DNA of 64,000 nt. It comes from Chitinophaga sancti. Lineage in GTDB: Bacteria; Bacteroidota; Bacteroidia; Chitinophagales; Chitinophagaceae. The stretch covers positions 6,102,001-6,166,000 of the forward strand of contig NZ_CP139247.1 of NCBI RefSeq assembly GCF_034087045.1, given 5' to 3'. This document shows positions 8,909-16,699 of this stretch, piece by piece. Position numbers and translations under genes: made by a program. The notes beneath the pieces were generated by a model. That model saw only the letters and a program-made list of their open reading frames with translations, was not told where the DNA came from and ran no database searches. Position 1 is the first letter of the stretch. The number at the start of each line of letters is the position of its first letter.

Positions 8909-9153
8909 GCCACCTTTGCTTCTATGATTTCTATGGCGGATTTTACATTCACCATTTTCTCCATAGATTCATTGTCAATCACAATATTATACTTCTCCTC
9001 CACATCCAATATCACATCCACCAGGTTGGCAGAATTAATCTTCAGATCATTAATAAAATCTGTATTCTCATTAATATTCGCCAGTGCTTCTTCATCTTTT
9101 GCATAAGGCTTTACAATAGCTTTCAGCTCGGCAATTAAGGTTTCTTTATCCAT
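8905..9153 (-). CDS. Dedicated acyl carrier protein
   Basis: 82 residues, acidic and helical. Ser41 in LKINSANLVDVILDVEE is at the position of the phosphopantetheine-bearing serine; the usual DSL is replaced by NSA, which marks it as a specialised rather than housekeeping ACP. It should carry growing acyl chains for the neighbouring ketosynthase and dehydratase and may hand the product to the type III polyketide synthase. It overlaps the ketosynthase gene by 8 bases and the transferase gene by 4, implying translational coupling. Confidence 0.88.
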   Translation of the reverse strand: MDKETLIAELKAIVKPYAKDEEALANINENTDFINDLKINSANLVDVILDVEEKYNIVIDNESMEKMVNVKSAIEIIEAKVA

Positions 9154-10423
9154 TTATATATTTTTTCAAGATTACACATGCATTAACATCACCAAATCCA
9201 AAACTTGCTTTGGCGATGATATTTAAATTTACATTTATTAACTCACGGGGAACGCATGCTTCATCAATAATAGCACTGATTTCAGGATGCAGGTCTTCAC
9301 AATTGATATTCGGGAACAGGAAGCCTTCTTTCAGTTGCAACACAGCAGCGACCAGTTCTATACTCCCGGACCCACTCAGACAATGTCCTATCATACCTTT
9401 CAGGGCATTGATATAAGGAAACTCTTTTCCAGCTCGCCCCAGTGCCTTACTCCAATTTTCGATCTCCAGCGAGTCCTTGCTGGTGGCGGTCAGGTGACCA
9501 TTAATAGCGTCTATATCCCTACCTGTAATCCCTGCCTGGACCATGGCCTGGGTAATGCAACGCTGCACGGCTACGCTGTTAGGAGCTGTCATGGTACCAT
9601 CGCCTCTTTGTCCGCCGGAATTAACATGACCTCCTAATATTTCAGCATAGATGGTCGCACCTCTTTCCAGTGCGCTATCCAGAGATTCTAACAATAACGC
9701 CCCTGCCCCACTGCCTGGTACAAACCCGTTAGCAGAAGCGCTCATAGGGCGGGAACCCTGGGTAGGTGTATCATTATGTTTATAGGTACATACTTTCAGT
9801 GCATCAAATCCGCCCCATATATAAGGGCCGGCACCGCTGGTACTACCTGCGATCATTCTTTTTGCCTGCCCGTTTTTGATACGTTCAAATGCCATAATCA
9901 CAGATTCAGCACCGGTGGTACAGGCAGAGGAATTTGTCGTGACCTGGTTACCGAGTCCCAGTTTACCCCCCAGCCAGGCGCTGATGCCGCTGGCCATGGT
10001 TTGTGGTACAACGGTGCTGCCGAGTCTTCTTACCTGTAGGGCATCTACCTTATAGATGGCTTCTCTTAGTTTATCCAGCCCGGAGGAGCCGGCGCCAAAG
10101 ATGATGCCGCTGTCCCAATCAGGGTCGGTACCTACGGTTGGTTGGAGGCCTGCATCTTTCCATGCGTCGATGCCGGCGATCAGGCCATATAAAATACCGT
10201 TGCTATTAAAATTCCGAAGCTCAAGCGGGTCGAGGTATTGTAATTGCAATTCTTCAGATACTTGCGGCTTACCGGCTATCTGACAGGAAAATTGTAATTC
10301 AGCCAGTTGAGGATCATGGCGGATGCCAGAGGTGCCGGTTTTAAGGGCTTCTGTAAAAGCAGGTATGCCGACTCCGTTTGGAGCGGCTACGCCTAAACCC
10401 GTGATGACAACTTTATTGCTCAT
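9146..10423 (-). CDS. Beta-ketoacyl-ACP synthase (KAS I/II type)
   Basis: 425 residues. The thiolase-fold active site has Cys168 (TTNSSACTTGAES), His310 (NGHLTATSKD, where FabF has NAHGTST) and His347 (KGMIGHCLSGSGS), the Cys-His-His set of chain-elongating ketosynthases. It should condense acyl-ACP with malonyl-ACP. There is no partner chain-length factor, unlike aromatic type II PKS or aryl polyene clusters, so it probably works as a homodimer in simple acyl-chain extension. It sits between the dehydratase and ACP genes. Confidence 0.9.
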   Translation of the reverse strand: MSNKVVITGLGVAAPNGVGIPAFTEALKTGTSGIRHDPQLAELQFSCQIAGKPQVSEELQLQYLDPLELRNFNSNGILYGLIAGIDAWKDAGLQPTVGTDPDWDSGIIFGAGSSGLDKLREAIYKVDALQVRRLGSTVVPQTMASGISAWLGGKLGLGNQVTTNSSACTTGAESVIMAFERIKNGQAKRMIAGSTSGAGPYIWGGFDALKVCTYKHNDTPTQGSRPMSASANGFVPGSGAGALLLESLDSALERGATIYAEILGGHVNSGGQRGDGTMTAPNSVAVQRCITQAMVQAGITGRDIDAINGHLTATSKDSLEIENWSKALGRAGKEFPYINALKGMIGHCLSGSGSIELVAAVLQLKEGFLFPNINCEDLHPEISAIIDEACVPRELINVNLNIIAKASFGFGDVNACVILKKYING

Positions 10424-10445
10424 GGTTTGTTTGATTGTTGTTATT

Positions 10446-10492
10446 CAGCGATTTGCAATCACCATCTATGCCAGCGGCTTTGCAATCACCAT
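10446..10492 (-). repeat. Copy of the dehydratase gene's 3' end just after its stop
   Basis: The last seven codons of the dehydratase gene (10472-10492) recur at 10446-10465 with one mismatch and one gap; the core TTTGCAATCACCAT (plus-strand reading) is identical at 10452-10465 and 10479-10492. The copy begins immediately after the TAG stop at 10466-10468. Confidence 0.75.
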
Positions 10493-10912
10493 TCCTGAAA
10501 TCACCCCTGCACACACTTCCCTCCCTGCCTCATTCCGCATACTCACCTTACACTTCAATTTCCCAAACCGAAAATACTGTTTCTCAGAAGTCACCGTTAC
10601 CTTCTCACCCGGAAACACAGGATGCATAAACTCAATTTCGGTAGCCGTCAACCCAAACGCCATGCCGGAGCCTTCAGGAACACCACCCTTGATATAAATA
10701 CCAAGGCATACCAGGCCAATCTGCGCCATCGTTTCCGTAAGTACCACCCCTGGGGTAACCGGAAATCCTTTAAAGTGTCCTTTATAAAAATCCATGTCTG
10801 CATGGTACGTAAAGTGCCCAACCACCTTATCACAATCAATATAATCCAACCCATCCACAAACAGGAAAGGCGGAGAATAAGGCAGGAAATGAAGTATGTC
10901 GTGTGTAGTCAT
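10466..10912 (-). CDS. 3-hydroxyacyl-ACP dehydratase, FabZ-like hotdog protein
   Basis: 148 residues. GHFKGFPVTPGVVLTETMAQ contains His46 and Glu60, with the same 14-residue spacing as the catalytic His and Glu of FabZ (HFPGxPVxPGVL). It should remove water from 3-hydroxyacyl-ACP to give the trans-2-enoyl form. Its start is 3 bases after the stop of the SDR gene, so the dehydratase and the putative enoyl reductase are coupled. FabA-like isomerase activity cannot be excluded from sequence. Confidence 0.87.
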   Translation of the reverse strand: MTTHDILHFLPYSPPFLFVDGLDYIDCDKVVGHFTYHADMDFYKGHFKGFPVTPGVVLTETMAQIGLVCLGIYIKGGVPEGSGMAFGLTATEIEFMHPVFPGEKVTVTSEKQYFRFGKLKCKVSMRNEAGREVCAGVISGMVIAKPLA

Positions 10913-10915
10913 GAT

Positions 10916-11809
10916 CTAACAGATATGTGCGCCTCCGTCCACTGGAATGATAGCGCCATTGATCCAGGCAGCTTCATCTTTGCATAAAAGATAAACAACA
11001 TTTGCTACATCTTCGGGGGTCGTGAGCCGCTGGAAAGGACTACGGGCTTCGCTCCAGGCGATCAATTGATCACTACCGGGTATAAGTTGGAGTGAACGGG
11101 TATTGGTAGTACCTGCCTGGATACAATTAGCACGAATGCCAAGGGGCGCGAATTCCAGGGCAATATTCCGGCTGATGGCTTCCAGGGCCGCTTTGGCGGC
11201 AGATACGGCAGCGTAATGCTTCCATGCGCGGTGGCCGCCTTCACTGGTGAAGGATAGTACACGGGCGTCAGTGGCAAACAGGTTCCTGAGAGACACATCT
11301 TTTACCCAATCATAGAGGCTGTAAGCCATACTATCGAGGGTTATGCGAAAATCATCTGTCGTAAGAGTTGCTCCGCTGGCTGGAGGCATGGCTTTGATCT
11401 TATCACTGTCAATGCTGGATGCAGTGCTATTATCAAGGACCATATCGTTGAGATGATCACTGCCACTCATACTCTCTGTCACCATCGCCTTCAGCGTCCC
11501 TCTCGCAATACTATGCACCAAACATCTTACTTTCCCCTCTCCTCCCATACTAGTCTCCAATCGCTCCAATATCTGCATACGCTTATCCGCGCGGGTTACA
11601 TCTGCATTGAAAGTAATCACCTGCACCCCCATCTCTCTTATCCCCTCAAACCCTGCATTCACCTTTTCCATCTCTACCCCGGGATCACGATGAATAATAC
11701 AAAGATTCATACCATGAGCAGCGAGTTTTTGAGCAGCTGCAAGTCCAAGGCCTGAACTACCACCAAGGATGATCGTCCAATAATGATGATCGCTGAATTC
11801 GTTTGCCAT
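10916..11809 (-). CDS. SDR-family enoyl-ACP reductase-like protein
   Basis: 297 residues with an N-terminal Rossmann motif (ILGGSSGLGLAAAQKL, about 14-29) and HSIARG, like the HSIAF of FabI. The catalytic region reads HYAAVSAAKAALEA: Tyr and Lys are separated by six residues, the Y-x6-K arrangement of FabI/FabL enoyl reductases, while the usual SDR position (Lys minus 4) is Val. C-terminal QAGTTNTRS and NGAIIPVDGG fit the family. I therefore read it as the enoyl reductase of the local fatty-acid set rather than a FabG ketoreductase. No ketoreductase is encoded in the operon, so FabG from elsewhere would be needed. Confidence 0.75.
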   Translation of the reverse strand: MANEFSDHHYWTIILGGSSGLGLAAAQKLAAHGMNLCIIHRDPGVEMEKVNAGFEGIREMGVQVITFNADVTRADKRMQILERLETSMGGEGKVRCLVHSIARGTLKAMVTESMSGSDHLNDMVLDNSTASSIDSDKIKAMPPASGATLTTDDFRITLDSMAYSLYDWVKDVSLRNLFATDARVLSFTSEGGHRAWKHYAAVSAAKAALEAISRNIALEFAPLGIRANCIQAGTTNTRSLQLIPGSDQLIAWSEARSPFQRLTTPEDVANVVYLLCKDEAAWINGAIIPVDGGAHIC

Positions 11810-11866
11810 TATGCTAGTACTGAAATACTTCCTTTATTGCTAAAATAATGATTTTTACCAATAGCC

Positions 11867-12919
11867 TTACCATTGCAACAAAATCCGCTGCGCTGAAAAC
11901 CCAGGTCCAAAACTCAACATCAACCCTCTTTCCCCTTCCGGCACCTTCCTGTCCATAAACTTTTCCAACACATATAACACCGTCGCACTCGACATATTCC
12001 CATACGCCCTTAACACCTCCTTCGTATCATCTATATTCTTCCCCAGATCCTTAAACAACTCTTCCACCGTCTGGATAATCTTCTTACCCCCTGGATGAAA
12101 TATAAAATGCTGGATCTCATCTATCGTAAATCCATTCCTCGCCAAAAAAGGATGTATGATTGCTGGAAAATGCGCTGCTATCTGGTTTGGCACCTCCACA
12201 TCCAACACCATCTGCAACCCCGTATTCGTCAGCCTAAATCCCATCAGGTGCTCCGCCTCATAAAAATGATACATCTCCTCCCCCAATATCTCCGGCCCTT
12301 CATCATCAGGATGAGAAGACAATATTACACAAGCCGCCCCATCTCCAAAGATCGCCGCACTCACAATATTCGGCATTGAAAAATCGTCCAGCTGAAAAGT
12401 AGCCGTAGGCGACTCTACCGCAATAACAGCCGCCCGCTTACCCGGATTTGCCTGCAAAAATTTCTTGGCGTAAATCATTCCGGAGATCCCTGCTGCACAC
12501 CCCATTTCCGTAACAGGAAGTCGTACAATATCCTGTTTTAATTGCAACGCATTGATCAGGTAAGCATCCAGCGAAGGAATCATGATACCCGTACAACTCA
12601 CTGTAATTATGTAATCCAATGACTGAGGCGATAAACCCGCCTTAGCCAGCGCCCCTTCCAGACATTCCTTTCCCAGTTTGATCACTTCCCTGACATACAG
12701 ATCATTCTTCTCCTCAAAACTGGTTTTGGTAAACACATCTTCCGGTCCCATAATAGAATACCGTCTCTCCACCGCCGCATTCTCAAAGATCTTCTTCACC
12801 TTTCTGGCAAAACGCTCCTCCTGTCCGGACAACCAAATATCCAGGAAAGGCATAATTTCTTCTGTAGTACGGGTATATGGTGGCAAAGCCTTTGCTACCG
12901 ACTGAATTTTTACACTCAT
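11867..12919 (-). CDS. Type III polyketide synthase (chalcone/stilbene synthase-like)
   Basis: 350 residues from MSVKIQSVAK at 12919; a longer frame begins upstream inside the methyltransferase gene and is unlikely. The catalytic triad is visible: Cys141 (TEMGCAAG), His275 (FHPGGKK) and Asn308 (GNMSSATV), with the C-terminal FGPGF loop. Such enzymes extend an acyl starter with malonyl-CoA and cyclise to resorcinols, pyrones or phloroglucinols. With a local ACP-based acyl supply, a long-chain alkylresorcinol or alkylpyrone synthase is the most likely role. Its start overlaps the methyltransferase stop by four bases. Confidence 0.9.
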   Translation of the reverse strand: MSVKIQSVAKALPPYTRTTEEIMPFLDIWLSGQEERFARKVKKIFENAAVERRYSIMGPEDVFTKTSFEEKNDLYVREVIKLGKECLEGALAKAGLSPQSLDYIITVSCTGIMIPSLDAYLINALQLKQDIVRLPVTEMGCAAGISGMIYAKKFLQANPGKRAAVIAVESPTATFQLDDFSMPNIVSAAIFGDGAACVILSSHPDDEGPEILGEEMYHFYEAEHLMGFRLTNTGLQMVLDVEVPNQIAAHFPAIIHPFLARNGFTIDEIQHFIFHPGGKKIIQTVEELFKDLGKNIDDTKEVLRAYGNMSSATVLYVLEKFMDRKVPEGERGLMLSFGPGFSAQRILLQW

Positions 12920-13626
12920 AATTTTGATATTATCCACTGGTAGCGGTAAGCCCATTTCCACCTGAGGGTATATTGAACGATATTTAACGATGTTGCCAGC
13001 GCGATCAGCTCCTTTCTTTTAAAACCACGCAGTATAGAAATGCGCCCATCTTCCTTTGCCATCGGTCCCAGTCCCCACACAAAACTAAACAGGCAAAACA
13101 GGTAATAAGCTACTTTACTACGATGCAGGTCATTGATCACTATCCCAATCCTTGCATTGCGCTGAAACAGTTGCATTAAGTTTTTTATTGCTGCCTCGCT
13201 AAAATGATGCAAGGTCAATGTGCACAATACAATATCATATTCACTGTAAGTAAATTCTTCAGAAAAGATATCAGTACAATGATAACTAATTTCAGGATAA
13301 TCTGCGGACAATGTAATGGCATGTTCGATGGTAAAACGGTTTGCATCGATGCCCCTCAGCTGTACGGTGCGGCCTTTTTTGCGCGCCCAATCTGCCAGTT
13401 TACGCAGCATATCTCCATTTCCACAACCTACATCTGCTATACTAACGGTATTGCTTATAGGAATGGATTGCAGTAATTGATTTACTCCCTGAACTGTAAT
13501 ACGGTTACCTCCCAGTAACTGGTTGATCCCTGCTATCTCATCAAGTGTTTGTCGCAGGCTGTCTCCTTCCATCTGGAAGTCGTCCATAATCTCAGGTGCG
13601 GATGTTCTTTGACTGGTATTGATCAT
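12916..13626 (-). CDS. Class I SAM-dependent methyltransferase
   Basis: 236 residues. Motif I is IADVGCGNGDMLRKLADW (about 81-98), followed by an acidic residue at the end of strand 2 (LRGIDANRFT) and LCTLTLHHF at motif III. It should transfer a methyl group from S-adenosylmethionine. Placed between the flavin oxidoreductase and the type III synthase, it probably methylates an oxygen or carbon of the aromatic product, like SrsB of Streptomyces griseus. Twelve bases separate it from the oxidoreductase gene. Confidence 0.82.
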   Translation of the reverse strand: MINTSQRTSAPEIMDDFQMEGDSLRQTLDEIAGINQLLGGNRITVQGVNQLLQSIPISNTVSIADVGCGNGDMLRKLADWARKKGRTVQLRGIDANRFTIEHAITLSADYPEISYHCTDIFSEEFTYSEYDIVLCTLTLHHFSEAAIKNLMQLFQRNARIGIVINDLHRSKVAYYLFCLFSFVWGLGPMAKEDGRISILRGFKRKELIALATSLNIVQYTLRWKWAYRYQWIISKL

Positions 13627-13638
13627 TAATTTTTTATA

Positions 13639-14751
13639 CTACACTGTTAACGGCCTGCCATGCGTTTGCCTGATGATGAATGGCAATAATGCAGGCATTG
13701 CGACCACTGTTCCCATACTCATCCCGGAAAGCCATGGGTGAGTGAATATAGATGAAAGCAAGCTGCCGGCTTTCATACGTTTTGCGAACTGCAGGTTCCA
13801 TTGCCGCGTATATTCTTTTTCCAATATCGCCCTTGGCTGCCCCTGTAAAATTTGCTGGGCCGCCAGCTGGGCACTACTAATCGCCATCGCCATACCATTA
13901 CCACAAAGCGGATGAATTAAACCAGCGGTATCACCCGTCATCAATATATGCTGATCAACTTTTTCCTTTTCTGAAAAAGAGATCTGACTGATCGTCAATG
14001 GCCGGTCAAAGAGCGGTTCACTGTTGGAAAAGATCTCTTTTAAATAAGGATTTTCGTATAGTACTTCCCGGCGGTGGTCATCGATATTCTTATAATTTTT
14101 GAAGGTCTCATAACTTGCCAGGTAGCAGATATTGATAATGTTATCTTCAACTTTTGATACCCCACAATACCCCCCTCTGAAATTATGCAATGCCACCAGT
14201 CCATCGGGAAAAGAACCCTGATAATGCGCTTTGACTGCCAACCAGGGAGATTTCCGGGAAATGAAAGCCCTGTTCAGCTGCTGGTCGAGGGCGGCCCGTT
14301 TGCCATAAGCACCGATTACATGTGCGGCAAACAATGTACCGTTTGCTACCGTTTCGATTGCAAACTGTTCATTTGCAAAAGAAATATTAGTGACGGTATC
14401 CTGTAGAAGGTTGACACCATTGTTCACGGCCTTTTCCATAAGAAAAGCATCCAATGCGTAGCGGCTGATACCAAAGCCTCCAAGCGGAAGACGCGTCTCC
14501 ACTTTTTTGCCGGAAACTGTGGAAATACATACCCTTTCAATCAGGGCAGGCGACAGTTCAGCAGGGTCGGCATCCAGCCATTGTAAATAGGGTAATACTT
14601 CGTTTGAGATGTACTCGCCACATACTTTGTGCCTGGGGTAGGAATGCTTCTCGATGACAGTTACATGCAACCCTGCTTTTGACAGATGAATAGCGGAGGT
14701 AAGGCCTGCCAGTCCACCACCTATGATAATGACTTCGCGAACTGGTTGCAT
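13639..14751 (-). CDS. FAD-dependent oxidoreductase (geranylgeranyl reductase / aromatic hydroxylase type)
   Basis: 370 residues. The N-terminal FAD-binding motif is EVIIIGGGLAGLTSAIHLSK, then a CGEYIS segment typical of the geranylgeranyl-reductase/halogenase branch, and GDTAGLIHPLCGNGMAMAI as the second FAD motif (GD). It should hydroxylate or otherwise oxidise the ring made by the type III polyketide synthase, as SrsC does in S. griseus. It is the first gene of the eight-gene operon; its promoter must lie in the 224-base gap to the divergent lipoprotein gene. Confidence 0.82.
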   Translation of the reverse strand: MQPVREVIIIGGGLAGLTSAIHLSKAGLHVTVIEKHSYPRHKVCGEYISNEVLPYLQWLDADPAELSPALIERVCISTVSGKKVETRLPLGGFGISRYALDAFLMEKAVNNGVNLLQDTVTNISFANEQFAIETVANGTLFAAHVIGAYGKRAALDQQLNRAFISRKSPWLAVKAHYQGSFPDGLVALHNFRGGYCGVSKVEDNIINICYLASYETFKNYKNIDDHRREVLYENPYLKEIFSNSEPLFDRPLTISQISFSEKEKVDQHILMTGDTAGLIHPLCGNGMAMAISSAQLAAQQILQGQPRAILEKEYTRQWNLQFAKRMKAGSLLSSIFTHPWLSGMSMGTVVAMPALLPFIIRQTHGRPLTV

Positions 14752-14975
14752 AGTTTAGAATTCTGAAGCAAGTGTACACATTTTTTTTTACAAGCGAAAA
14801 AATCGCTTTCGGTAAATGCGGTTTTGCGAGGTAGGAATCACCTGCGAGCGGCATTGAAGGTATTATTTCTATGAGAAATAAAATATTTTCTTCAACCAAG
14901 GCAACCTTTTGAATTCAATTACCGTATTACATTTTCGGAGTGCACATCCATATTTAATCATTTAACCGTAAAAAG
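14752..14975. promoter_or_regulatory. Divergent promoter region of the polyketide operon and the lipoprotein gene
   Basis: On the minus strand a small hairpin (AAGCGA at 14792-14797 pairing with TCGCTT at 14803-14808) and a run of nine A lie 30-60 bases before the oxidoreductase ATG. On the plus strand TTTTG at about 14905 followed 16 bases later by TACATTTTC is a partial match to the -33/-7 elements of Bacteroidota, but the spacing is short. No Shine-Dalgarno is seen for either gene. Confidence 0.3.
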
Positions 14976-15836
14976 ATGAAATCTAAAACATCTATCCTGA
15001 TTGCTGTAACAGCAATATCGTGTGCATTCCTCACATCTTGTAGTAAGGATGACAAGAACACAACTACTCCTCCTGAAACACCTGTTGCAAAAGTACAGGT
15101 GTCTGCAGATGCGACTTTAGGAAAAGTGCTGACAGACAGTGCTGGCAGAACCCTGTATTTTTATACAAAAGACGCGGGCGATACCTCTACCTGCACAGGT
15201 GGCTGCCTGGCTGCATGGCCGGTTTTTTACAATGCCAATCTGGGCCTGACTGATACAAGTCTGCATGCGTCGGATTTCGCTACAATCGTAAGACGTGATG
15301 GCTTAAAACAAACTACTTACAAAGGATGGCCATTGTATTATTACGTAAAAGATACTTTGCCAAAGCTAACGCTGGGTGAGAAAGTTGGTAACATCTGGTA
15401 TGTGGCAAAACCTGATTACACCGTGATGCTGGTAAATGCCCAGCTGGTAGGTAATGATGGTGTAAACTATACCAGCGCGTATGTAGCAGGTGATGCAATC
15501 ACCCAATATATTACTGATGCTTATGGCAGAACACTGTATGCATTCTCGCCGGATAAGTTTAACACAAACACATTTACAAAGGCCGATTGGTCTAATAATT
15601 CTACCTGGCCGGTGTATGAGTCGGATGCTTTTAAATTCGCGCCTTCACTGCTGACGAAGACTGATTTTGACACCATACATATTTACGGACATGTACAGTT
15701 AACTTACAAAGGATGGCCGCTGTACTACTTTGGTGCAGATGCTATGACAAGAGGAAAGAACAAGGGTGTGAGCGTACCAAGTCCGGGTGTATGGCCAATA
15801 ACTAATAGCAATAGTGTGGTTGCATCGCAACCATAA
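14976..15836 (+). CDS. Secreted-repeat lipoprotein (Lipoprotein_15 family)
   Basis: 286 residues. A lipobox (FLTSCSK, Cys about residue 22) makes it a lipoprotein. Two copies of a domain with DSAGRTLYFYTKD, CTGGCLAAWP and YKGWPLYYY occur at about 40-155 and 165-280. This is the secreted repeat family of unknown function common in Actinobacteria and Bacteroidota. The Cys pair of the first copy is absent from the second (SNNSTWPVY). It is probably an envelope protein linked to redox or metal stress, but nothing in the sequence proves a role. Confidence 0.8.
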   Translation: MKSKTSILIAVTAISCAFLTSCSKDDKNTTTPPETPVAKVQVSADATLGKVLTDSAGRTLYFYTKDAGDTSTCTGGCLAAWPVFYNANLGLTDTSLHASDFATIVRRDGLKQTTYKGWPLYYYVKDTLPKLTLGEKVGNIWYVAKPDYTVMLVNAQLVGNDGVNYTSAYVAGDAITQYITDAYGRTLYAFSPDKFNTNTFTKADWSNNSTWPVYESDAFKFAPSLLTKTDFDTIHIYGHVQLTYKGWPLYYFGADAMTRGKNKGVSVPSPGVWPITNSNSVVASQP

Positions 15837-15888
15837 TTCCGGGCCCTCTGTCGTCTGAATCTATTATTCCCGGATTATAAGAGGGATG

Positions 15889-15925
15889 AGCTGGCTGGTC
15901 TTTTCAGGCCAGCTTTCTCTTTTTC
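15889..15925 (+). terminator. Rho-independent terminator
   Basis: AGCTGGC (15889-15895) pairs with GCCAGCT (15908-15914) and is followed by TTCTCTTTTTC. It ends the lipoprotein gene. Confidence 0.7.
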
Positions 15926-16089
15926 AAGAGGTATTCATTGAGAGAGATGAATGGGGAAGTGATAAATACCGAAGTACCGGCAGGGGATTATCTGACGTGA
16001 TATGATAGAAAAGATCAGGTTAAACAGCGATAACCTTACGTGACTTATAAGAAATGACAAGAGTAGTACGTACTCCTACAGACCTACCC

Positions 16090-16602
16090 CTACCTGATTT
16101 GCCTGAATGTCAGACTCATTCTCCCATTCAGTGTATCCGTAGATGGTATTGCATGCTGCCATTCTTCCTGTACAGCTTGTGTCATATAAATTAAAGACCC
16201 TGCAGGCAGGTCGTAATCTTCTATCAGGGTTTTATCATTAATATTCCGAAAGCGCAATGTACGCGTCTCTCCTACTGATAATATCGCAATGCCGGTATTG
16301 TCACAAAGAATATCTGTCTGATCCGAATGGTATCCCATTTTAGATTTTCCATCCAGGTAGTAATTAATTAAACAATTATTCGGGGTAAAACCCAGTGCCT
16401 GCGTAATACTTTCATTCAATACAGACAATTCCGGCATAAAATCCCGTTCAGGATAACTCATCTGAGAATAATTATAAGCCTTTCCATAACTAACGGTTTT
16501 GCGGGCCACCATACTTGTATCCCAGTCAGCGTGATCATGCAGGAACTGATACAGCTCCCCTGAATGATTAATAAATTCGGGTATAAACGTTATTCCATTC
16601 AT
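16090..16602 (-). CDS. alkB: AlkB-like 2-oxoglutarate/Fe(II)-dependent dioxygenase
   Basis: 170 residues. Iron ligands His92 and Asp94 (GYHSDQTD) and His150 (EWQHAIP), plus Arg161 and Arg167 for 2-oxoglutarate (NGRMSLTFRQIR), are all present. NYYLDGKSKMGYHSD is the typical AlkB homologue signature. It should repair alkylated bases in DNA or RNA by oxidative demethylation. It stands alone with 69 bases to the next gene on the same strand; it may share that gene's transcript. Confidence 0.87.
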   Translation of the reverse strand: MNGITFIPEFINHSGELYQFLHDHADWDTSMVARKTVSYGKAYNYSQMSYPERDFMPELSVLNESITQALGFTPNNCLINYYLDGKSKMGYHSDQTDILCDNTGIAILSVGETRTLRFRNINDKTLIEDYDLPAGSLIYMTQAVQEEWQHAIPSTDTLNGRMSLTFRQIR

Positions 16603-16637
16603 TATTTCACAAATAAGATTTCTATAGGATCAACCGG

Positions 16638-16699
16638 AGATCTATACTATGCATCTGTTCTGCATCCACAATTACAACAATAATATATCTATTCTATGC
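16638..16699 (-). repeat. Near-copy of the diadenylate-cyclase gene tail
   Basis: ATATCTATTCTATGC (16685-16699), part of the last codons before the stop, recurs 47 bases further downstream as AGATCTATACTATGC (16638-16652), 13 of 15 identical. Weak alone, but it fits the stop-flanking repeats seen at other genes here. Confidence 0.4.

Noticed and set aside
8450..14751. Aryl polyene or flexirubin cluster
   Set aside because: There is no chain-length factor, no DarA/DarB-type pair, no aromatic ammonia-lyase or polyene glycosyl/acyltransferase set; a type III synthase is the core.
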